From positions 53,097-117,096 of the forward strand of contig VRVR01000030.1 of the NCBI GenBank assembly GCA_009859145.1: DNA of 64,000 nucleotides, given 5' to 3'. This stretch comes from Andalucia godoyi. Lineage: Eukaryota; Discoba; Jakobea; Jakobida; Andaluciidae. Every line of letters starts with the position of its first letter. Position 1 is the first letter of the stretch. Made by a program: the position numbers and the translations under genes. This document shows positions 8,997 through 18,128 of this stretch, one piece after another. The notes beneath the pieces are model-generated. The model searched no databases and had not been told where the DNA came from. It saw nothing but the letters and a program-made list of their open reading frames with translations.

Positions 8997-11783
8997 ATGG
9001 TGAACGTAGCCTCGCTGATGCTACTGTTTGTAACCGTGGCTGCAGTTCAAGCAACGAGTCCAAACTGGGGATCTGGAAGTCCCATGGTTTCGGTGAGCAA
9101 GATCAGCGAGAACGCCTTGGTGTCGACGGGCCAGGAGACATCTGGATTTACTGCACGACTGAGTCCTACAGGAAACAGACTGTTTGCTGCATTCATGCGA
9201 CAAACAGCGGCTGGATTTGTGCTGAGTGTCGCTGTGTACGACCAAAATGCAACGAAGCTGACGTTTCCAAACGTGCCTTCCACCCCGCCGTTTCCGATAT
9301 TCAATGCCACAACGAATGCAAATGATATTAACTTCATGGACATCACGGTCTTCACCGATGACAGCTTCATGGTGACGTCAAATGCCGCAAACACCGCACA
9401 GTACAAGTCGGCAACTTACGACTCGGCTTCGAATACTTGGACTGTTCAAGAATCGTCGTACATGACACTGACCGCAACGACTCCGGATTACTACAGCGTA
9501 GCTGATCAGACGGTGGTAAGCGATCTTCTTTTCATTCCAACGGGCAAGACTGTCGGAACTTCGCGTTACGAAGGAGTCACTCTGTTCTCATGGACTGCTA
9601 GCTCGCATGATTTGCTGGCCTCGCGAAATGCAACCTACGGAGTGACGGTCGGAGACAGAAAACCATGCGCAGATGTGAATGGATCAATCCAGTACGCAGC
9701 AGGTGCAACTGCTGCGCACATCTGGTTTGTCTGCCGAAGCTGCGTCCGCGCAGATCCAACAAAACCGTGTGCGTACACTTTTGAATTAAGAAGTTTCAAG
9801 AGAACGACCGCATCGCCCCTCGTCTACAACATGCAGTCTCCGACTCAGACAGTTCTGCTGACGCTCTCGCGCACGCTGACAGACGTCGAGTCCAGAAATG
9901 ACATCACTGAAGCCTCCATTTTCACAAATGACGACTGGCTGGGCGTTTCCATCACTGTGCCATTCGTCGCAAATCCTCAAAGTACATTCGCCACCTCTGT
10001 CTTTGCATTCGCGTTTACGGGGCAGCCAAACAGTCCTCTGAATGTGCAGTCCACAGTCCTCTGGAACGCCACCGTATCTCTCACGAGTACTGAAGCGACC
10101 TATCCTCCCGACTCCTTCTCCTTCGGCCAGAAGACCCTGGCGTGCCGCATCAACAAGGACAAAACAGCGCTCTTTCAGTATAACACTGCTACCCATGCCT
10201 TTCCAGCGCTGTCGCAAGCCAACCGTGTGATGATGCTGAATCCGACATCATCATCTCCGGACACTACTTCTACAGCGGTAAGTCCCGTCGTTCTGCAGCC
10301 GGGATCGCCCTACGCAGTCTCCTACGTGTATGACTCTTCCCCATCAAGGAACAGGCTTCTGGTCTACTCGCAGTACGCATGCGCAGCCGGAAGCGCGTTC
10401 GTGTTGCTCAATGCCACTCAGTATCAGTTTGACTGTGTACTTTGCAGTGCCGGCACCGTATCGACAGTGGACCAACAAGAGTGCTCTTCGTGTGGTATCA
10501 TGCAATATCAGTCGAATCCAGGCCAAAGTGCATGCATCGCATGTCCACAGGGATTCTACTCACCTGCAAACCGCACAGCGTGTTATGGATGTCCGCCCGG
10601 CACCAAACTGCAGCCAACTGTCGGTTTCTGCGAGGCATGTGCAGGAGGCACGTTCCAAAATCAGTGGGCACAGCTTGAGTGCAAAGAGTGTCCCGCAGGA
10701 AGCTATCGCTTCGAAACTGGGTCGGCAAACTGTTCGTCATGTCCGGCAGGCTCGTACAACAGCAATACCGGCCAGCGCAGCTGCACTCGATGCGAAGCCG
10801 GATATTATCAGCCCGGACAAGGGAAAACGAGTGTGCTCGACTGTCTCTCATGTGCTCCAGGAAATTACTCCCCAGTCTCGGGATCTGAGATGTGCAGCCC
10901 CTGTCAGCAGGGGACGTATTCCAATTTGTATGGATTGACGAGCTGCCTCACTTGCGCGGTTGGAACCTACCAGTCTCTCACTGGACAGTCTTCGATCACA
11001 GCTTGCAAGAGCTGTGCTGCAGGAACTTATTCTGCTTCGCAGGGAGCTTCTTCATGCACTTTGTGTCCGCAAGGGACATATTCAGATGCTTCGGAGTCCA
11101 CTTCGTGCAAAACATGCGCTCCGGGCTACAGAAGCCTTTCCAGCGGACTCGCCTCTTCCACCGCGTGCAACGCCCCCGATGACACCCTGGTCTCGCTGTA
11201 CCAGATTGCTATTGGAGCGTTCTCTTCACTGTGTGTCGCGTTCGCCGGACTGATTTTCCGACGCTACATGACCGGAATCATTCTGTTTATTTACAAGCAG
11301 AAACTGAAGAATGCAGAAAAAGAGTGCCATGCATTCCAGAGCCAGCTGGTCATTCCAGTCGCCCCGACGGAAAGCCAGAGCCCGTCTGCCGCGTCTGCCC
11401 ACGGAACACAGAAGATTCATGCCACCTACGACTCCACAATCGAAATGGTTGAGACAAAGCCCAGCGACATGTTTGGCAACTACGTAGAGGCGAGTATGGA
11501 GATAGACAGCAAATCCACTGACGCTGAATCGCCGGATCATGCTTTCCCCGTCAGCGCCGAAATGCAGCTCATGGAAGAGTATTTGAATAACTATCGAAGA
11601 GCTGTTCGCATGCTTCGATTCCAAAGCACTGCCCAAAAGATGTTGCGAGCACAAACTCCGGTCAAATCATTCCTCGTGACGCTCTGTCTGTTCATCGGTC
11701 TGTTTGGATCTATCGCAGGAATCATTGCCTTTTCAATCCTGCTGAACAATGAAAAGGATTATTCCAGTTCCGTGAACTCATAG
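8997..11783 (+). CDS. large Cys-rich GCC2/GCC3-repeat transmembrane protein (paralog B)
   Basis: A 928-residue paralog of the gene at 2887-5775, same strand and same order of parts: signal peptide (about residues 1-20), N-glycosylation-site-rich ectodomain, tandem GCC2/GCC3-type cysteine repeats (about 460-727), first TM (about 731-757), polar loop with a basic start, second TM (about 891-916). Shared landmarks include the early SPNWGSG/APSWGNG motif, a VGDRKPC/AGDRKPC motif in the ectodomain, and PDSFSFG before the repeats. The two copies have diverged strongly but align throughout, so this is an old duplication, now separated by two unrelated genes. The loops between the TMs differ most. 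Role unknown; a receptor or adhesin is plausible. Confidence 0.85.
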   Translation: MVNVASLMLLFVTVAAVQATSPNWGSGSPMVSVSKISENALVSTGQETSGFTARLSPTGNRLFAAFMRQTAAGFVLSVAVYDQNATKLTFPNVPSTPPFPIFNATTNANDINFMDITVFTDDSFMVTSNAANTAQYKSATYDSASNTWTVQESSYMTLTATTPDYYSVADQTVVSDLLFIPTGKTVGTSRYEGVTLFSWTASSHDLLASRNATYGVTVGDRKPCADVNGSIQYAAGATAAHIWFVCRSCVRADPTKPCAYTFELRSFKRTTASPLVYNMQSPTQTVLLTLSRTLTDVESRNDITEASIFTNDDWLGVSITVPFVANPQSTFATSVFAFAFTGQPNSPLNVQSTVLWNATVSLTSTEATYPPDSFSFGQKTLACRINKDKTALFQYNTATHAFPALSQANRVMMLNPTSSSPDTTSTAVSPVVLQPGSPYAVSYVYDSSPSRNRLLVYSQYACAAGSAFVLLNATQYQFDCVLCSAGTVSTVDQQECSSCGIMQYQSNPGQSACIACPQGFYSPANRTACYGCPPGTKLQPTVGFCEACAGGTFQNQWAQLECKECPAGSYRFETGSANCSSCPAGSYNSNTGQRSCTRCEAGYYQPGQGKTSVLDCLSCAPGNYSPVSGSEMCSPCQQGTYSNLYGLTSCLTCAVGTYQSLTGQSSITACKSCAAGTYSASQGASSCTLCPQGTYSDASESTSCKTCAPGYRSLSSGLASSTACNAPDDTLVSLYQIAIGAFSSLCVAFAGLIFRRYMTGIILFIYKQKLKNAEKECHAFQSQLVIPVAPTESQSPSAASAHGTQKIHATYDSTIEMVETKPSDMFGNYVEASMEIDSKSTDAESPDHAFPVSAEMQLMEEYLNNYRRAVRMLRFQSTAQKMLRAQTPVKSFLVTLCLFIGLFGSIAGIIAFSILLNNEKDYSSSVNS

Positions 11784-12182
11784 TGTGTGCTTCATGGCCT
11801 CATTCGATTGTGGATTAATTACCTTTCCTTCTCCTATTTCTCTTTCCTCCGTTGTTCTTTCGCCAATCGTAAAAAAAATCTCCAAAGGAAAAAGGCCCCT
11901 TCCAAATGCTCAATCGTGTACTCATTGCGATTTTGCGAAAGAGATTTGGTCAAAAACAGACACGAATATTTTTATTTTACCCGAAACCCGAAAACGCATT
12001 TCGCACAAATTTTTTCCTATTTATACATTTCTTCATTACTTTCTTCAGTGTTTTTTCTTTTCTTTTTGTTTCTTGTTTGTTTCTGTTTTAATCAGAGACA
12101 ATAAGTTTGTGAAAGAGGGGGGGAAAAAGGGGAAAAAAGGGAAAAAAAAAAAAAGAACAGAAGAAGAACGACGCGACAGAAA
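11784..12182. other. intergenic region, AT-rich
   Basis: Spacer between two plus-strand genes. It is T-rich at 12000-12090, then has a striking purine run (G and A only, about 12107-12157, with G5 and A13 tracts) just before the next start. No gene or structured RNA recognised. Confidence 0.4.
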
Positions 12183-14984
12183 ATGAGTACGACGTTACAA
12201 GCCGGAGTGTTTTTCGACTGCAATTCCACGACTCCGACGCTGCCGCATGCTGCTGATGCGGCGTTGCAGGCTATGCAGATCATGTTTGGCAATCCGTCGT
12301 CACATCATTTAGTTGGTCTGCAGGCCAAACATACTTTGGAGAACTCGCGGAGAGTCGCTGCTGCGCTGCTGAAAACCTCTCCAGAGTGCATTGTGTTCAC
12401 ATCGGGAGCGACAGAAGCGATCCAGCTTGCAGTCTTGTCTGTGTTGCAGCATATTTCAACGCAGAGTCCGAGCGAGATGTGCGAACTGTTGTATCTTGAC
12501 ATTGAACACAAGGCTGTTCCGCAGGCTCTGCACTACTGGAACAAAACACTGAAGCTTCCGTGCCGAGTGGTGCCGATTCCTGTGAATGCAAAAGGAAAGG
12601 CAGATCTTGTGTTCCTCCGGGAACATGCACCGCATGCACGCATGGTGTGCACAATGGCTGTGAACAACGAAACTGGCGTGATCCAGGATCTGAGTGCCAT
12701 CTCGACTGTCCTGGCAGAGACGAACAGCCGTGCGCTGTGGTTTGTGGACGGAGTGCAGGCACTCGGGAAGCTTCCTATTGATCTTTCCGAGGACAATGAT
12801 AGAATGCCAAAGAAGATCGACTACATGTGTGCATCACTCCACAAGGTATACGGCCCGAAGGGCTGCGGTTTCTTATACATGAGAAAGGGAGTTCCTCTTT
12901 CTCCGTTGATTGTTGGCGGTGGGCAAGAGAGTGGAAAGCGTTCTGGTACGGAAAACTTGCCAGGCGTGGCTGCTCTAGGTTCCGTCCTCATAGGATTCCT
13001 GCCTGATGCGGATCGCAGTAAGTTTTCTGCTTCCGAAGATGCAAAGAAGTTTCATTTCCAGTCCGATGAAACACTGTGCAAGTTCCGTGACTGCATTGTG
13101 CGACATTTGAAAGAAGTGTTCCCGAAGATCATCTTCATCACTCCGTTTGATTGTTCTGTCCCAACATGCATCAATTTCTCTGTTCCAGGATTCTCGTCCA
13201 AAGAGATCTTGGACATGTTTGATGCTGCGGGTGTTCGGCTGTCTGCTGGGTCCGCGTGTTCTGCGGCCTCCACTGCCCCTTCCCACGTGCTGGTTGCAAT
13301 GGGGATTGATGATGCGGTAGCTCGATCTGCTTGCCGCTTGTCCTTTGGCCCCGCAACGACACAATCGGAAATTGACTTTGGATGCCGTGCCATCAAGGAA
13401 ATCGGAGCAGCACTATCTGGCTCTGGTCTTTTCGACCAATTGATTAATCATGTTGAACATGGAGAATTTGATATTCCGCCACAGTTGCGCCACGGGGTGA
13501 TTCAGTTGCGTGGGTGCGGTGCGTCCAACACGTGGATCATATCCCACCGGCTCTCACGAACGTGCGTTGTGATCGATCCTCTCGGATCAGATGCGATTGC
13601 GGAACGGATTGATTCATTTGTGCATTCTCAGAATCTCAAGGTCATGGCTGTTGTTGACACTCACTCGCATGCAGACCATGCATCTTCCCGTCCTGTTATT
13701 GCCGAGTTCATGAGACATTCATTTGCTTCGCCTGATGGCGCGGTGGATAATCTTGGATGGCCGACGTCCCGAGAGCCGTTTGTGATGGACATCTTTCTTC
13801 AGAATGGAATGAGCGTACCAGCGATCATCTTGGGTCCGCACTGTCGTGAGGTTTGCAGTCATTGCTGTGGTGCAACGTCGAGTCTTATCAATTCGAATCA
13901 CAACAATAACAACAACACCAACAACAACACCACCAACACCAACAACAACAACAACAACAACACCAATAACAACAATAATGAGTGTTCAGTTGCAGCGTTT
14001 GGAGCTTCAGCATCGGTCAGCAGTGATGATGGTACTCATTGCCAGTGTTGTTGTGCAGACGAACCGTCAAACCGCGACACCAATGCCCGTAATAACGAGG
14101 GAGGATGTCCGTGTTTGCCGTCCACGGCCGATAAGCTGCTTGCTGTTGCACGCGTGCCCACTCCTGGTCATACAACAGACTCCGTGACGTTCTTGTACGG
14201 AATTGTTGATTTCCAGACCCGCACTCTCAGTGCAGAGCATGTCATGCAAGCATTCGTTGGCGACACTGTGCTGACCGGCGGTCTGGGTCGGACAAATTTC
14301 TCCACATCGGATCCTGTGGCGCTCTTCCACTCGCTTCGAATGCTCTCCCAAATTTGTGGACCCAACACAATGTTGTGTCCTGCTCACGACTATTCCAATT
14401 CGTTTGCAACGCGATTTGGCGTCGAGTGCCAGGAGAATGCATTGTTGCGCGACTGTGTGGACACCAAAACCGATGTGTCGAGTGCTCTCAAGTCATTCTT
14501 GGTTCGAAAGGAGACTATCGACTTGAATCTGTCGCGACTTGAAGATTCCTTCCAGGGAATGGTGTGTGGTGTCACTCCGACCTCGCTGTGCTCGATGACT
14601 GCGGACATTCAAGTTTCGTGGGCTCAAATGGTGGATCTCATCCAATCCAAAGACTCGTCCCATTTTTGCCTTGTAGACGTGCGGGAATCCCAAGAGTATG
14701 CTGTGTGGAAGCCGTGGGATCGTATGGGCCTTCCGCATCCACCCCGCAATGTTCCCATTTCCCGTTTCGTCAATTTCATGAGTGAAGTCCTGTCGCACAA
14801 ACCGGATACCAACACAAAGTTCATCCTCTTTTGCCGAAGCGGAAATCGTTCGCTGCAGGCCGCAAAGTCTCTCCGACGGATTGGGTTCCCAAATGTCTAT
14901 TCGCTGGAAGGAGGTGTCGCTCTCGGAATTCCAGTCAAGAAGCGTGACCAAGGTGCTGTCGATAACATCATCTTCGAAATCTGA
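12183..14984 (+). CDS. triple fusion: cysteine desulfurase, persulfide dioxygenase-like (MBL fold), rhodanese
   Basis: A 933-residue sulfur-handling enzyme made of three modules in one frame. Residues about 8-410 are a class-V aminotransferase of the NifS/IscS type: PLP-binding Lys in SLHKVYGPKG (about 220) and the mobile catalytic Cys loop SAGSACSAAS (about 352-361). Residues about 430-790 are a metallo-beta-lactamase fold of the ETHE1 persulfide dioxygenase kind, with metal ligands THSHADH (about 492-498), FVGDT/GGLGRT and CPAHDY. This module is split by an insertion (about 555-650) holding Cys clusters and an Asn-rich run. Residues about 815-925 are a rhodanese with active-site Cys in FCRSGNRS. 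Cysteine sulfur would become enzyme persulfide, then be oxidised to sulfite or passed to the rhodanese. Two-domain dioxygenase-rhodanese fusions are known (CstB, bacterial PRF). No clear mitochondrial presequence is visible. Confidence 0.9.
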   Translation: MSTTLQAGVFFDCNSTTPTLPHAADAALQAMQIMFGNPSSHHLVGLQAKHTLENSRRVAAALLKTSPECIVFTSGATEAIQLAVLSVLQHISTQSPSEMCELLYLDIEHKAVPQALHYWNKTLKLPCRVVPIPVNAKGKADLVFLREHAPHARMVCTMAVNNETGVIQDLSAISTVLAETNSRALWFVDGVQALGKLPIDLSEDNDRMPKKIDYMCASLHKVYGPKGCGFLYMRKGVPLSPLIVGGGQESGKRSGTENLPGVAALGSVLIGFLPDADRSKFSASEDAKKFHFQSDETLCKFRDCIVRHLKEVFPKIIFITPFDCSVPTCINFSVPGFSSKEILDMFDAAGVRLSAGSACSAASTAPSHVLVAMGIDDAVARSACRLSFGPATTQSEIDFGCRAIKEIGAALSGSGLFDQLINHVEHGEFDIPPQLRHGVIQLRGCGASNTWIISHRLSRTCVVIDPLGSDAIAERIDSFVHSQNLKVMAVVDTHSHADHASSRPVIAEFMRHSFASPDGAVDNLGWPTSREPFVMDIFLQNGMSVPAIILGPHCREVCSHCCGATSSLINSNHNNNNNTNNNTTNTNNNNNNNTNNNNNECSVAAFGASASVSSDDGTHCQCCCADEPSNRDTNARNNEGGCPCLPSTADKLLAVARVPTPGHTTDSVTFLYGIVDFQTRTLSAEHVMQAFVGDTVLTGGLGRTNFSTSDPVALFHSLRMLSQICGPNTMLCPAHDYSNSFATRFGVECQENALLRDCVDTKTDVSSALKSFLVRKETIDLNLSRLEDSFQGMVCGVTPTSLCSMTADIQVSWAQMVDLIQSKDSSHFCLVDVRESQEYAVWKPWDRMGLPHPPRNVPISRFVNFMSEVLSHKPDTNTKFILFCRSGNRSLQAAKSLRRIGFPNVYSLEGGVALGIPVKKRDQGAVDNIIFEI

Positions 14985-15284
14985 TTCGATTTCGTTGCAC
15001 GCTTTGTCTTCCCGTCTTGTTAATACTGTTGTTGGTTGATTTTGTACGTTGTTTTTGTCGTGCTACATTCTTTTTCATAATCTTTGTCTTTTATTTTTTC
15101 GTATTCGAATATCGTTTTCTTCTTCTGTCGTAAAAAAATACGTCCGATCAAAAAAAAAATGCGGCTGTTGTAGTTGCTGTTCCGGGGCATTTCCCGGCGC
15201 CTTTGCTTTTCATACTTCCTTTTGTGGCAATTTTGTAATTTTTTGAAAATATTTAACAATGTTTCGACAAGGTGTACATAGAGT

Positions 15285-17120
15285 ATGTCGGCAATTGCAA
15301 AAGCCCTTTCAGCAGGCAAGAAGGCGTCTGCTGTTTCTTCTGGAGGTCTCAAGCCATCCACGCCTTCTTCTCCGGCCGTGACGAATCCGGCATTTCGCCC
15401 AACCATCGCAGGGAGCTCCAGCACCAGTGGTATTAACAATAGTGGTAGTGGTGTTTTCCCAAGTGGCTCGCAACGCTCTGACCATTCGGATGCGCTTGGT
15501 TCGACACAGCGGACTTCTCAGCACACGGGGTCTCTGCAATCGCGACAACCCGGAACGGAGTTGAATGCGGATCATAATGTGTCCCAAGTATTTCCTTCCG
15601 GCGTGCTGGTCGAAACACAGCATCAGACATTGGGTTCGTCGGCAAGTGCAGCACCGGGAACGGTCGTTCAAAGTCAGCCAATGCGATCTGGAGCGGGCGT
15701 TGGGCTTACTTCACGGGCTGAAGGGCAGTTCCGGCCCAATGTTCCCAGCGGGGGGGCGCTGGACTCATTGGACGCAGCAAATGCACAGGCTGCACATCGC
15801 CGACGTATTTCACGACATGTTGAAGACCCGTCTCGATCATTGCATGCAGATCACCACACCACTGCTGCAGCTCCACAGGCGATCCAGCATGACCCAAGCC
15901 AGCGGGGCTATGAACAACAGGCTATTGAAGGAAGTAATGGAATCACAAGCAGCGGTAACCGCGATCATCACCACAACGGCCATGAAGAGGATGATGACAA
16001 TATTTCGGTGTCATCAAATGCTGTCAACAAACAGCGAAGCAGTGCGCTGAGTCGAAAGCGAATGCTGGACCCCACTACCGCGACCTTGTTTGATTTTGCG
16101 ACAACTGTCACGGAAGGTGAGCTTACTGCAGCGGAACGGAAGCGGCGAGAAGCAAAACGTCTGCGGATCAAAGATCGTGCAACTGGACGCAACCTCGGAG
16201 CAGGTGCGGTTCCCGGCGGGCTTGGAGAAGGAGATGCTGGCGGCGCTGGAGGTGTTGGCAATGAAGATGACGACGACAACAACGACGATGATGATCATGA
16301 TGATGATCATGGTTCAGTGAGCGGGCTTCGTGGTTCTGACCGAGGTGGATTGGGTGGCTCACTGTCCGCGGCTGCAGGGTCGTCGTCGCTGGTCGGTGGA
16401 AACACTGGCGGGTCCGCTTCTGCTACTTCGATGCCAACGTTCCCGCAGCCGGTGTTTGGGCCGCAGCTCAAGATTGTGAATGGCAAGTTGGTTCTTGACG
16501 AGTCTTCGTTGGTTATTCGAACGGAGGCAAACCAACTGGATGAATCTGTGCTAGAGCGCGTTGAAGAAACACGTCGGAGAATCACCTCCGCCACGTTCCT
16601 TCGACATAAACCCGGTCCCCGCTGGTCCGCAGACGAGACCGAGCGATTCTATCGGATGCTTTCGATGTTCGGAACCGACTTCACGATTCTGCAAAGACTG
16701 TTCCCCAATCGCACTCGCCGACAAATTAAGAGCAAGTTCACCAGGGAAGACAAGATGAATCCTGGCCGGCTCGATGATGCGCTCCGTACGCCAATTCCTG
16801 CGGGCGAAGAGGAGTTGCGAATGCTTGAAGAATCGCTTCGAGCACATGCGTCGCATTCTGTTCGTTCATCGGATCCTGCAAACGGTGCTGCGGGGCCTTC
16901 TGCAAGAGACACTGCGGAAGAAGAAGAAGATGGTGATGAAGAAGAGGATGGTGAAGAAGAAGAAGAAGAAGTTGGCGACAGTGCTGGTGGAAGTGGAGGG
17001 CGACAGCCTGGGCCTGGACTTGGGCTTCGACCGTCTGCCATCGAAAACACCAGTAACGGCAGTCGTAATGCACGTGGCAATGGTAACGAATACGACGAGG
17101 ACATTCCTCAGGTTCGATAG
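15285..17120 (+). CDS. BDP1: TFIIIB component B'' (BDP1), SANT/Myb domain
   Basis: A 611-residue protein whose conserved core, about residues 436-500, is the extended SANT domain of BDP1, the TFIIIB subunit that with TBP and BRF1 recruits RNA polymerase III. Visible hallmarks are the pre-SANT helix ending PGPRWSADET, the FGTDF.ILQRLFPNRTRRQIKSKF core and the NP.RLDDAL exit. The rest is low complexity: Ser/Gly/Gln-rich N-terminus, Asp-rich stretch (about 325-345), and poly-Glu tail (about 545-565). BDP1 is usually long and disordered outside SANT, so this size is ordinary. Start ATG 15285. Identification is by the SANT sequence alone but is specific. Confidence 0.85.
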   Translation: MSAIAKALSAGKKASAVSSGGLKPSTPSSPAVTNPAFRPTIAGSSSTSGINNSGSGVFPSGSQRSDHSDALGSTQRTSQHTGSLQSRQPGTELNADHNVSQVFPSGVLVETQHQTLGSSASAAPGTVVQSQPMRSGAGVGLTSRAEGQFRPNVPSGGALDSLDAANAQAAHRRRISRHVEDPSRSLHADHHTTAAAPQAIQHDPSQRGYEQQAIEGSNGITSSGNRDHHHNGHEEDDDNISVSSNAVNKQRSSALSRKRMLDPTTATLFDFATTVTEGELTAAERKRREAKRLRIKDRATGRNLGAGAVPGGLGEGDAGGAGGVGNEDDDDNNDDDDHDDDHGSVSGLRGSDRGGLGGSLSAAAGSSSLVGGNTGGSASATSMPTFPQPVFGPQLKIVNGKLVLDESSLVIRTEANQLDESVLERVEETRRRITSATFLRHKPGPRWSADETERFYRMLSMFGTDFTILQRLFPNRTRRQIKSKFTREDKMNPGRLDDALRTPIPAGEEELRMLEESLRAHASHSVRSSDPANGAAGPSARDTAEEEEDGDEEEDGEEEEEEVGDSAGGSGGRQPGPGLGLRPSAIENTSNGSRNARGNGNEYDEDIPQVR

Positions 17121-18128
17121 ATGAGCGGGTCGTCTAAAAATTGTTTTAAAAAACATAAAACAACATTGTACAGTTTATTCTCTCGCGACGCGCCGTACCC
17201 GCTCGTCAAAACATGAATCATTATTGACCGTCGGGCTAAGCTGTCACCGAAGACAGATCCAAGCCACGTGCTTTTATTATTAGGGGCGAGTACCAACTCT
17301 GCATAAAAGGGTCATCGCAACCAACACATTCCCCAATCGATTCAATATTCAAAAAAATGACCGTTTGGAGGAAACAGGACGTGGTCGGCGCTGTCACACA
17401 TTGCGCCAACGACGCTTTTGCCATTGCTCCTTCTTGTTCTCTGACTTAAAGCGCATTCCGAACGCAATCGATCACATCTTCGTGAATTTAAAATGTCTTG
17501 CTCTCCGCCTCCGACGAGAAGGGAATCAACGGGTTTCTTGGTTCTCGGCATCTTCGGAGCATGGCCGGTTTGCGTTTTTCGGGAAGATCCCTCTTTGGAG
17601 CCATGAGATCCTTTGTCTTTGTCTTTGTCTTTGTCTTTGTCTTTGATGAAAGGTGCTGCTTGAGGGTTCGGTTATGAAAAGACATAAAACAAACAGAAAG
17701 AATAATAGAAAGACAGACCAAAACGTGAAGAACGACGAAATTCTGGACCGGACTACGGTAGGAAAATTGCGGCTCCAAAGGGGTTTGATAGAAAACAAAC
17801 TCCCCGATATGATTGATGTTGTTTGACGTTCAACGTGAGTCCTGGATTCTCCATCAGTCGTCGTCATTGTGGGGGAGTCATTTCACATTGCCTCAACGAC
17901 CCACCCGGAAAAAATTCAAGGTTGAACCAGCTCAAAGGGAATACTGCACAAGCATGCTTTTGGTGCCACCAAGCTTTCGATAAGCTCCTTTTCCTTCCTA
18001 TTGTTTACAATTTATACATTCATGACTTTATATTTTAAATTTTTTGGTCCTTCTTGTTTTACCCATTCTTGAATCAGGTTTTGGTCTTCGCTATTGAGCA
18101 ATTCTTAACCTCAGAAGGACAAGCGAAA
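17121..18128. other. 1-kb intergenic region with unplaced small frames
   Basis: Spacer of about 1 kb between BDP1 and the DUF2828 gene. It is less AT-rich than other spacers between 17220 and 17600 and holds overlapping minus-strand frames: ATG at 17551 (69 codons, to 17342) and a frame through 17778-17488 (96 codons, hydrophobic start then Lys-Thr repeats from the hexamer array). The second frame is reopened after two TAA stops down to 17236. None matches a family I know. It could be a decayed gene, an unrecognised small gene with introns, or nothing. Confidence 0.3.
17611..17645. repeat. hexanucleotide array (CTTTGT)n
   Basis: About six copies of CTTTGT in tandem. On the minus strand it reads as Lys-Thr repeats within a small unassigned frame. 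Likely a slippage-prone microsatellite. Confidence 0.85.

Noticed and set aside
16866-17156. Minus-strand Phe-rich frame
   Set aside because: Antisense of the poly-Glu tail of BDP1.
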